Assembly (NCBI GenBank): GCA_035934555.1 | Contig: DASYXT010000040.1 | Location: forward strand, 62,001-126,000 | DNA length: 64,000 nt | Direction: 5' to 3' | DNA from: DASYXT01 sp035934555 | Lineage (GTDB): Bacteria > Verrucomicrobiota > Verrucomicrobiia > Limisphaerales > UBA8199 | Part shown: positions 57,447 through 64,000 of the stretch, one piece after another | Position numbering within the stretch: the stretch's first letter is position 1 | How the letters are laid out: each line of letters begins with the position of its first letter | Program-made: the position numbers and the translations under genes | The notes under the pieces: generated by a model | Told to the model about the DNA's origin: nothing | Databases searched by the model: none | Seen by the model: the letters and a program-made list of their open reading frames with translations, nothing else

Positions 57447-57768
57447 GCCACTTCTCAATAAATAAGGCTCTGCTGGTCGGTTGCAAGCGCCTGCGCCTTT
57501 GCATCCAACCCCAAAACTCCAAACAAAGCTCCTGGCCATGAAAATCCCGTACGTGCCGAGCCTCAGAGTGAGGACCCTCCCCATCGCGGCCATCCTTGAC
57601 CTCCTCGAAAACCACCCGCGCAAAACCGCTCCTTGCGATGCCCACTCTGCGTTCCTCCGCCCTCTTGGCGCGCCAGCCGCGTTGGCCCGCCCTTGCAAGT
57701 TGCCCAACCCGGGGTAAAGTCCAACCAATGCCTTTGCCTTTGAAACTGCCCAGGGCGGGCTTCTTTCT
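57447..57768. other. Intergenic region, no feature seen
   Basis: About 322 bases between a minus-strand membrane gene and the plus-strand HtrA gene. Promoters for both should lie here, but no convincing boxes or repeats were recognised. Confidence 0.4.
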
Positions 57769-58884
57769 GTGAAGCGGCTGAGCCAATGGATTCGATCCAG
57801 GGGCGGCTGGGCGCTGATAGCAGCGGCCCTGGTCGCAATGGCGGTGCCTCGCCTTCGCACTGTCCTGTACGGTAATACCGCAGGCCGTTCCGAGCACCGG
57901 TCGTTTCTCGTGCTAACCGGCCTGACACGGGGGCAACCTCTCCTTCCTGCGCCGGCGCCCCCCGAGCGCAGCAAGCTGGCACCGGCCTTTTTCAAGCCCG
58001 TGCCGACCTCCGTAGCCGAGCTCAAAGCGATGCAACAGCACGTCGAGAGCCTGGTGGCGCAAGTTGCCCCGGCCGTCGTCGCCGTCGAGGTCGGCACGGG
58101 CAGCGGCAGCGGCGTGGTTATTAGCGAGGATGGACTGGTGTTAACTGCCGGCCATGTCTGCGGCGACCCCAACCGCGATGTCCGTTTCACTTTTCCCGAC
58201 GGCAAAACCGTCAGCGGCACCACCCTGGGCTCAGACGAAGACAGCGACACGGGCTTAATGCAAATTACCGACCACGGCAAGTGGCCGCACGCATCGCTGG
58301 GTGACCTCGCCCTCGCCACCCCGGGGGATTGGGTGCTGGCCTTGGGGCATCCGGGCGGGTTTGACTTGCGCCGCTCGCTGGTGGTCCGGCTGGGCCGCGT
58401 GATTCGCGTCGCGCCAGACGTTCTCCAGACCGACTGCACCATTGCACCCGGCGACTCGGGCGGCCCGCTCTTCGATATGCAAGGCCGAGTCGTGGGTATT
58501 CACACTGCCATCCGCAGGTCCCTTACGGAAAATTATCATGTCCCGATTACAGCGTTTTACGATACCTGGGCCGAGTTGGTGCGTCATGAAGTCATCAATC
58601 CGAGCCCGCAGGTGGCTTGGGCTGATTTTGGAGCAACGGCGCAGGACGACCCGTACGGGTGCCAGCTCAATGCGATCCAACCCAATGGGCCGGCGGCCAA
58701 GGCCGGCCTCAAGCAAGGCGATGTGATCTTACAGGTCGAAGGACGCTCGCTCAGCCGGGCCGCGTTCTTTCACCAATGGATAGCGGAGGCGCATCCAGGC
58801 GACGTGCTGCACTTGCAAGTCAAACGAGGAAACCAGGTGCTGGACTTTAATGTGACGCTAGGCGCCGCCCCGCACGGTAATTGA
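57769..58884 (+). CDS. HtrA/Deg-family serine protease with one PDZ domain
   Basis: A 371-residue protein, GTG start, with an N-terminal anchor (GGWALIAAALVAMAVPRLRT). The trypsin-fold has SGSGVVISEDGLVLTAGHVC (H129), DSDTGLMQI (D160), and GDSGGPLFDMQGRVVGIHTA with catalytic S230. A single PDZ domain follows (AIQPNGPAAKAGLKQGDVIL). It would degrade misfolded periplasmic proteins. It is shorter than DegP, which has two PDZ domains. It is followed after three bases by a second gene of the same superfamily with lost catalytic residues, so both are made together. Confidence 0.92.
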   Translation: MKRLSQWIRSRGGWALIAAALVAMAVPRLRTVLYGNTAGRSEHRSFLVLTGLTRGQPLLPAPAPPERSKLAPAFFKPVPTSVAELKAMQQHVESLVAQVAPAVVAVEVGTGSGSGVVISEDGLVLTAGHVCGDPNRDVRFTFPDGKTVSGTTLGSDEDSDTGLMQITDHGKWPHASLGDLALATPGDWVLALGHPGGFDLRRSLVVRLGRVIRVAPDVLQTDCTIAPGDSGGPLFDMQGRVVGIHTAIRRSLTENYHVPITAFYDTWAELVRHEVINPSPQVAWADFGATAQDDPYGCQLNAIQPNGPAAKAGLKQGDVILQVEGRSLSRAAFFHQWIAEAHPGDVLHLQVKRGNQVLDFNVTLGAAPHGN

Positions 58885-58887
58885 GCT

Positions 58888-59910
58888 ATGCCTGCCCTTC
58901 CGCGCTTCCACCTTCAGCTCAAACTCACCCGTTGCACGGGTTTTGCCATTGCGCTGACTGTGCTGCTGTTTTTGCCGCTCCTGCTCGCTGCGGCCGACCT
59001 GTCGAGGGATACCTCGCTGCCACGCAGTGAGTACCTGGGCGGAGAACAATTCCTGCGCGCATTTGCGCCGGTCTCGGCTGCGACCCGTGATTCCATCGTT
59101 AAGCTTAATGTAAATGGCGAGACGGTCGCGCTCGGAACCGTCGTCGATGACAAAGGGCTCGTTCTGACCAAAGCCAGTGAATTGAAGAAAGGCAAACTGA
59201 CCTGCTGGGTCGCTTCAGACCAGGAAGTTCCGGCGGAGTTGCTGAAGGTCGATGATGAAGAGGATGTCGCGCTGGTGCGGGTGCAGGCGCCGGGGCTCAA
59301 GCCGGTCCAATGGGCGCGCGACCCCGTAACGATCGGTGAATGGGCCATAACGCCCGGCATCGCCTCTACCCCTCACGCGGTCGGCATTATTAGCGCGCTA
59401 CCGCGCCGCATTCGTCCCAGGCACGCGTACATCGGCATTCAGTTTGATTTCGGCACGTCGCTGCCAGTCATCCAGGAGGTGCTGCCGGGTTTTGGAGCCG
59501 AAAGGGCCGGGTTAAAAGCAGGCGATCTGATCCTGTCGGTCAATGACCGGGCGGTTACCAATCGGGACGAGGTACGCGATATGATGCTGGAGTTTCGGGC
59601 CGGCCAAACGCTTCATCTGCGGCTAAAGCGTGATGCCGCGCAAGTCCAGGCGGATGTGCTGCTGATGGGGTGGCGGGGACAATCGATTAACCAGCTCGGC
59701 GCACAAGTCAGCCAGCGGGCAGAAGGATTCGACCAGGCCATCGAGCACGATACTGTGTTGCAGCCATGGCTATGCGGTGGGCCACTCGTGAACCTTGACG
59801 GCAAGGCCCTCGGCATCAATATCGCCCGGGCAAGCCGGGTGACAACTTACGCCCTGCCGGCCGCGCTCCTGCAGCAAGTACTTGAAAGACTCAAAGCTTC
59901 TGTGCCATAA
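58888..59910 (+). CDS. Degenerate HtrA-like protein with inserted PDZ (pseudoprotease)
   Basis: A 340-residue protein with a signal peptide (GFAIALTVLLFLPLLLAAAD). The N-terminal barrel is present (DSIVKLNVNGETVALGTVVD), but the place of the catalytic His reads GLVLTKASELKKG, so the histidine is lost. The aspartate region DDEEDVALVRV (D126) is kept. A PDZ domain (VIQEVLPGFGAERAGLKAGD) is inserted before the last strand region, where the serine motif is PWLCGGPLVNLDGKALGINI with Cys296 instead of Ser. The protein is thus almost surely inactive as a serine protease. With its active neighbour it may form a regulator or substrate-presenting partner. Confidence 0.85.
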   Translation: MPALPRFHLQLKLTRCTGFAIALTVLLFLPLLLAAADLSRDTSLPRSEYLGGEQFLRAFAPVSAATRDSIVKLNVNGETVALGTVVDDKGLVLTKASELKKGKLTCWVASDQEVPAELLKVDDEEDVALVRVQAPGLKPVQWARDPVTIGEWAITPGIASTPHAVGIISALPRRIRPRHAYIGIQFDFGTSLPVIQEVLPGFGAERAGLKAGDLILSVNDRAVTNRDEVRDMMLEFRAGQTLHLRLKRDAAQVQADVLLMGWRGQSINQLGAQVSQRAEGFDQAIEHDTVLQPWLCGGPLVNLDGKALGINIARASRVTTYALPAALLQQVLERLKASVP

Positions 59911-59994
59911 CTGTTTCAGCAACAGGCCAGCATTTCAGAGCTAACCGTAGTAGCCGACGCCAGGAGGCTCTGATCTCTTCTCAGTCGGAATGAT

Positions 59995-61254
59995 ATGCAA
60001 CCATTGGAACTTGGCAGGTTTTCTCTTGGGGTAGGCGACCGGTTTGGGCGGCAAGCGGCGGCCCAACTGCGGGCCTGCCAGGCCGCTCGCGCTGCCGGCG
60101 TCCAGGTCATCCCGGTTTGGAATAAATCCAATCGCGAGCATTTGATCATCGGCTCAGAACCGCAGTCCACTCGCGCCGCCGCCGACGCGGCCGTGCAAGC
60201 TTTGCATTGGCCCCTGCCCTATTTTGTCGATGCCGACCACATCCGCATCGATACCGTGGACCGATTTTTGCCCAACTCTGACTTTTTTACTATTGATGTC
60301 GCAGATTGGATTGGACAACCCGCCGACCCGGCGGCCATTCGCACTTTCCTGCTGCGGCACCCGGAACTGCAGCAAGAGCTCGAAATCACGGGGATCGGAA
60401 AAATTGCGTCTGACCAGGACCAGGTCCAACGCAGTGCCGCGAGGTATCTGAAAGCCGTGCAACAGGCGGGCGTGGTCTTCCGCCATGTTGCAGAAATGAA
60501 GGGGGAAGCAAATTTCGTCACGGAAGTATCAATGGATGAAACGGAGCAACCGCAAGGTCCGACTGAGCTGCTGCTGATTTTGGCCGCGTTGGCCGACGAA
60601 GGCGTGCCCGTCCAAACCATCGCGCCGAAGTTCAGCGGCCGCTTCAATAAGGGCATCGATTATGTTGGCAATTTGAGCCGATTCGAGCAGGAGTTCAACG
60701 ACGACCTGGCCGTCCTCGCTTACGCGCGCACTCGCTATCGCCTGCCGCCCACGCTCAAATTGAGCGTTCATTCAGGCAGTGATAAGTTCTCCCTCTACCC
60801 GATCATGCGCCGTGCGTTGGCGCGGTTCGACGCGGGTTTGCATTTGAAAACGGCTGGAACAACCTGGCTCGAGGAACTGATTGGCCTGGCACAAGCCGGT
60901 GGCGGCGGTTTGGCCCTCGCCAAAGAAATCTACGCCCAAGCGCTCGAACACGTGGACGAGCTATGCGCCCCCTATGCGACTGTCATTGACATCGACCGGG
61001 CGCGGTTGCCCAGCGCGGAGACCGTCAACCGCTGGAGTTCCGAGCAATTCGTGGCCGCGTTACGGCACGAGCCGCGTAATCCCGAGTTCAATCCCCACTT
61101 GCGGCAATTGCTGCATGTGGGCTACAAGGTTGCCGCCCAAGCAGGCCAGAGGTACCTTGATGCGCTGAGCACCTATAAAACTGCTGTGGAACAGAATGTG
61201 ACGGCGAACCTTTACGAACGGCATATTAAACCGCTATTTGTGTCCGCCGCGTAA
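59995..61254 (+). CDS. uxaE: D-tagaturonate 3-epimerase (UxaE)
   Basis: A 419-residue protein of the UxaE family. It begins MQPLELGRFSLGVGDRFGRQ and shows FVDADHIRIDTVDRFLPNSD, VAEMKGEANFVTEVSMDETE, PKFSGRFNKGIDYVGNLSRF and LSVHSGSDKFSLYPIMRRAL, with metal-binding candidates in the last two. It converts D-tagaturonate to D-fructuronate, a link known from Thermotoga. The ribosome binding site is weak, but the start matches the family. It is followed by uxaC after 41 bases; together they carry D-galacturonate to D-fructuronate. The source would be pectin. Confidence 0.92.
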   Translation: MQPLELGRFSLGVGDRFGRQAAAQLRACQAARAAGVQVIPVWNKSNREHLIIGSEPQSTRAAADAAVQALHWPLPYFVDADHIRIDTVDRFLPNSDFFTIDVADWIGQPADPAAIRTFLLRHPELQQELEITGIGKIASDQDQVQRSAARYLKAVQQAGVVFRHVAEMKGEANFVTEVSMDETEQPQGPTELLLILAALADEGVPVQTIAPKFSGRFNKGIDYVGNLSRFEQEFNDDLAVLAYARTRYRLPPTLKLSVHSGSDKFSLYPIMRRALARFDAGLHLKTAGTTWLEELIGLAQAGGGGLALAKEIYAQALEHVDELCAPYATVIDIDRARLPSAETVNRWSSEQFVAALRHEPRNPEFNPHLRQLLHVGYKVAAQAGQRYLDALSTYKTAVEQNVTANLYERHIKPLFVSAA

Positions 61255-61295
61255 GCCGGAGGCCATAGCCGGCGCGGCGCAAACCAAATCGAGTT

Positions 61296-62771
61296 ATGAA
61301 CTTCATCAATGACGAGTTTCTGCTCCAAACGCGCACCGCGCGCCGTCTGTACCATCATTTCGCCGAGTCACAACCCATATTTGATTACCACTGTCACTTG
61401 CCGCCCAAGGACATCGCCGAGAACAGGCAATTCAAAAACCTTTGGGAGGTGTGGCTCGAAGGCGACCATTACAAATGGCGGGCGATGCGCGCCAACGGCG
61501 TCCCCGAACGCTTCTGCACTGGAGACGCCGAACCCTTCGAGAAGTTTCGCGCCTGGGCCGCCACTGTGCCTCATACGCTGCGTAACCCCCTTTACCATTG
61601 GACCCACTTGGAGTTGAAGCGTTACTTCGGCATCGACGAACTGCTGGATGAAGACAGCGCCGTGCGCGTTTGGAAACGCGCCAATGCTCAACTGGCGGCG
61701 GGCGGACTCACCTCGCAAGGGATTCTGAAGAAGTTCAAGGTGGCGACGCTTTGCACGACCGATGATCCGGCCGATGACCTCCGTTATCATCGCGCGATCG
61801 CCAGCACCGCCAATGGCATGCGCGTGCTGCCGGCTTTCCGGCCAGACCGCGCGCTGGCCATCCACCAACCGCAGCCGTTCGCTGCCTGGCTCAAGCGTCT
61901 CGAAGAAGCCGCCGACCGCAACGTTCGCAGCCTGGACTCGTTTCTCGACGCCTTGCGCCGGCGCCACGAGTTTTTCCACTCCGTTGGTTGCCGCCTTTCG
62001 GATCACGGGCTAACCCAATGTTTTGCCGATTTCCCCAGCGACAAAACGGCGGCCTCCATCTTCGCCAAAGCATTGCGCGGAAAACCGGTTACCCCTGAAG
62101 AGCATGGCCAGTTGGCCTCCTTTATGATGCTCTTTTTCGGCCGTTTGGATGCTGAAAAGGGATGGGTCAAACAATTGCATTTGGGCGCATTGCGCAACAC
62201 CAACACACGCTTGCTGACCCAACTGGGTCCCGATACAGGCTTCGATTCCATCGGCGATTCTCCCCAGGCCACCACACTGGCGGCTTACCTCGACCGGTTG
62301 GACTGCGAGAACGCCCTGCCCAGGACGATCCTCTACAACGTCAATCCGGCCGACAATTACGTCTTCGCTACGATGATCGGCAATTTCCAGGATGGCAGCG
62401 TGCCGGGCAAAGTGCAGTGGGGCTCCGGCTGGTGGTTCCTTGACCAGAAAGAGGGCATGGAATGGCAGTTGAACGCGTTGTCGAATCTCGGTCTGTTGTC
62501 CCGCTTCGTCGGCATGATTACCGACTCCCGCTCGTTCATGTCGTATCCTCGGCACGAATATTTTCGGCGCGTGCTATGCAACCTGCTCGGGCGCGACGTG
62601 GAAAACGGCGAATTACCCGACGACGATTTACTGCTCGGGCCGCTGGTCCGCAACGTTTGTTACGCCAATGCGCAGGCCTATTTCGGGCTGCCGGAGCCTA
62701 TCCCCGCTGCTCCACCTGCCAAAGGCAAATCCGTTAAAGGCAATGGCCAAGGCCGTTCTAGGGCCGCCTAA
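61296..62771 (+). CDS. uxaC: Uronate isomerase
   Basis: A 491-residue amidohydrolase-superfamily isomerase. Metal-binding and substrate motifs are YHHFAESQPIFDYHCHLPPK, FKNLWEVWLEGDHYKWRAMR, GSGWWFLDQKEGMEWQLNAL and MITDSRSFMSYPRHEYFRRV. The enzyme interconverts D-galacturonate with D-tagaturonate and D-glucuronate with D-fructuronate in the cytoplasm. A short basic C-terminal tail (AKGKSVKGNGQGRSRAA) is unusual. It is second in an operon with uxaE; no altronate or mannonate genes are seen in the window. Confidence 0.95.
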   Translation: MNFINDEFLLQTRTARRLYHHFAESQPIFDYHCHLPPKDIAENRQFKNLWEVWLEGDHYKWRAMRANGVPERFCTGDAEPFEKFRAWAATVPHTLRNPLYHWTHLELKRYFGIDELLDEDSAVRVWKRANAQLAAGGLTSQGILKKFKVATLCTTDDPADDLRYHRAIASTANGMRVLPAFRPDRALAIHQPQPFAAWLKRLEEAADRNVRSLDSFLDALRRRHEFFHSVGCRLSDHGLTQCFADFPSDKTAASIFAKALRGKPVTPEEHGQLASFMMLFFGRLDAEKGWVKQLHLGALRNTNTRLLTQLGPDTGFDSIGDSPQATTLAAYLDRLDCENALPRTILYNVNPADNYVFATMIGNFQDGSVPGKVQWGSGWWFLDQKEGMEWQLNALSNLGLLSRFVGMITDSRSFMSYPRHEYFRRVLCNLLGRDVENGELPDDDLLLGPLVRNVCYANAQAYFGLPEPIPAAPPAKGKSVKGNGQGRSRAA

Positions 62772-63183
62772 GGGCATTTCACAGCAAGGCTGCGCCAGAG
62801 CGATTTCGAAAAGCCGTGAATTGCTGCTTCTGCAATAGAGAATCTGTATCAGCTTCTCGTATGACTTACAAATGCCAGCTCCGCCTGAATGGAAGTTTTT
62901 AGCTTGGCCTCATGGAGCCTTGCTAGATGGGTTCATAAACCGCCTGCTCCGATGGTCTGGGCGGGGGCAGAATGCGTGATTTTCACGCCAGTTGCGTGAA
63001 GACCACGCGCTCTCGAAACACTTCTTAGGGCTTTTCTAAGCAATCCTTCTTGGCATTATTACTGCTGATTGTACCTTGTGATAAGATTATTAGGCATCTT
63101 GACCAATGCCAGACCCCCGTGCAATGTCGGCCTCAACAGGGAGCGGAATACCCCGCCCGCCGAAATCGAAAAGGATATGGGAT
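62772..63183. other. Intergenic region, no feature seen
   Basis: About 412 bases with lower GC than the genes around it, most clearly near 63020-63100, where promoters of the last gene may lie. No RNA gene, repeat or strong terminator was recognised. Confidence 0.45.
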
Positions 63184-64000
63184 ATGAGACCGACGCAAAG
63201 GACCAGGTTGTACAAACGTCTCCAATTGGAGACACGACTGTTTACCTCTGTTATCGGCTGCGCTTTGCTCATTGCGATTGGAATGAAAGCCTCGACGCCA
63301 ATGCCGGATGATCTCCAATTGTTGCCCGCGAACGCGCTGCCAAGCCAGGCCACCTGGCTCTCGGTGAAAATGTGGGGGGAATATCCACCAAGCCCTTACA
63401 ACTGGTTGGCCGGGGCGGAAAACGTGCTTTATTACCGTTCGGCGACTTTGGGGACCAACTTCGTGCTCATCGACGACACACGGGTGGATTACGCTGCGCA
63501 AACTATGAACGCGTCGCCCATGGACGCCAGTGGCCCGCCAATGCCAGGTAGTGGTAATGACGGTGGCACTAATTACGGCGGCGGAGGTTTCGTTAGCCCT
63601 AAGTACACTTCGAGCGACATTTATCTGACGATTACAAATCTTCAAACGAATTACTTCGGAGTAGCTATCCATGGGGTCACAAACAAATATAGGGGATATT
63701 GGCAGTTGCTCAGCAACCCTGTCGTGAACCTTCGCCCCTGGGGATTTGGAGAAATACAGACAAACACGGGCTCAACAAACGACCTCTACTTCTCCCCGAT
63801 TGCGGATGATAAACCGATGAGTTACTTCTGGGCGGCGGGAGGGGACAATATTGCCTCAATCTCAGGACCACAAGACGCAACCGAGCCCGATTCTTTTGGC
63901 AATGGCGGTATCGATGGCAGCTTCACTGTTTACCTTTACGATTACAACACGAATCCGGTGACGGTCTGGTATTCGATGAGCGGAACGGCGCTGCCGGGTC
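63184..64000 (+). CDS. Secreted protein, 3' partial
   Basis: The frame starts at ATG 63184 (MRPTQRTRLYKRLQLETRLF) with AAAAGGA about 8 bases upstream and is open to the window edge (272 codons). After a basic N-terminus there is a membrane or signal helix (FTSVIGCALLIAIGMKAST). The rest is rich in Asn, Thr, Gly and aromatic residues (TNYGGGGFVSPKYTSSDIYL, VTNKYRGYWQLLSNPVVNL), as in large Verrucomicrobia exported beta-structure proteins. No known domain is named. The rest lies beyond the window, so its length and function are open. Confidence 0.75.
   Translation, partial: MRPTQRTRLYKRLQLETRLFTSVIGCALLIAIGMKASTPMPDDLQLLPANALPSQATWLSVKMWGEYPPSPYNWLAGAENVLYYRSATLGTNFVLIDDTRVDYAAQTMNASPMDASGPPMPGSGNDGGTNYGGGGFVSPKYTSSDIYLTITNLQTNYFGVAIHGVTNKYRGYWQLLSNPVVNLRPWGFGEIQTNTGSTNDLYFSPIADDKPMSYFWAAGGDNIASISGPQDATEPDSFGNGGIDGSFTVYLYDYNTNPVTVWYSMSGTALPG

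Noticed and set aside
57447..58442. Long upstream extension of the minus-strand membrane gene
   Set aside because: This part lies antisense to the HtrA gene, has arginine- and serine-rich shadow composition, and is not needed for the real protein starting at 57446.
1..64000. tRNA, rRNA and CRISPR arrays
   Set aside because: No cloverleaf-type sequence with a TTCGA arm was recognised in the gaps, no rRNA motifs were seen, and no regularly spaced direct repeats of 24-40 bases occur.

Overview
The window looks like a chromosomal segment of a high-GC, Gram-negative soil-type bacterium, most likely Verrucomicrobiota of the Pedosphaera/Limisphaerales kind. The pointers are: outer-membrane machinery (TolC, RND pump, many lipoproteins and signal peptides); a seven-blade-type propeller histidine kinase; two membrane proteins fused to spermidine-synthase-like domains; a secreted protein carrying the DSDGDGMNNWQEY-type motif common in that group; a DUF502-recO pair; and several families of short inverted-repeat elements between genes. 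This placement is inference from gene content; no rRNA or tRNA gene was seen.

Layout. 1-5.6 kb: end of a HAD phosphatase (+), then a tightly packed minus-strand unit hpf - amidohydrolase - bioF - bioA, and a ParA-like ATPase. 5.6-14.1 kb: a sulfite-reductase-flavoprotein-like reductase, RluE-type pseudouridine synthase, a GT-C-like membrane protein, an M50 protease, tyrS and thrS (with a hairpin/terminator leader), and a small ribbon-helix-helix protein. 14.4-22.8 kb (mostly minus): serine hydrolase, GH63-like glycosidase, spermidine-synthase-like membrane protein, lipoprotein, iron alcohol dehydrogenase with an LsrG-like monooxygenase, and MsrB. 23-29.3 kb: secreted IPT/TIG protein, phospholipase C, tiny DUF3309 protein, DUF202 protein and GH43 arabinanase. 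29.5-38.5 kb: a second spermidine-synthase-like protein with TPRs, a zincin-type peptidase, a propeller histidine kinase, a VapBC-like pair and an amine oxidase. 38.5-43.7 kb: DUF502-recO, then blaI and a very large BlaR1-like protein whose sensor part is replaced by TPR and secretin-like modules. 43.7-54 kb: membrane proteins, nitronate monooxygenase, and a PadR - cupredoxin lipoprotein - RND - MFP - TolC efflux operon. 54-64 kb: Tat-exported nucleoside hydrolase, PepSY membrane protein, a tandem of an HtrA-like protease and a degenerate HtrA relative, uxaE-uxaC for galacturonate use, and the start of a secreted protein.

How the genes work together: biotin synthesis steps two and three are present (bioF, bioA). 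GH43 arabinanase plus uxaE/uxaC suggest growth on pectic plant polymers, through D-galacturonate to D-fructuronate. The PadR-controlled efflux operon and the BlaI-controlled M56 protein are two separate envelope-response modules. The most unusual items are the BlaI/M56-TPR-secretin fusion with its promoter palindrome, the degenerate HtrA with a Ser-to-Cys change and a PDZ domain set inside the protease fold, the thrS leader, and two families of miniature elements with perfect 26-27 bp terminal inverted repeats.
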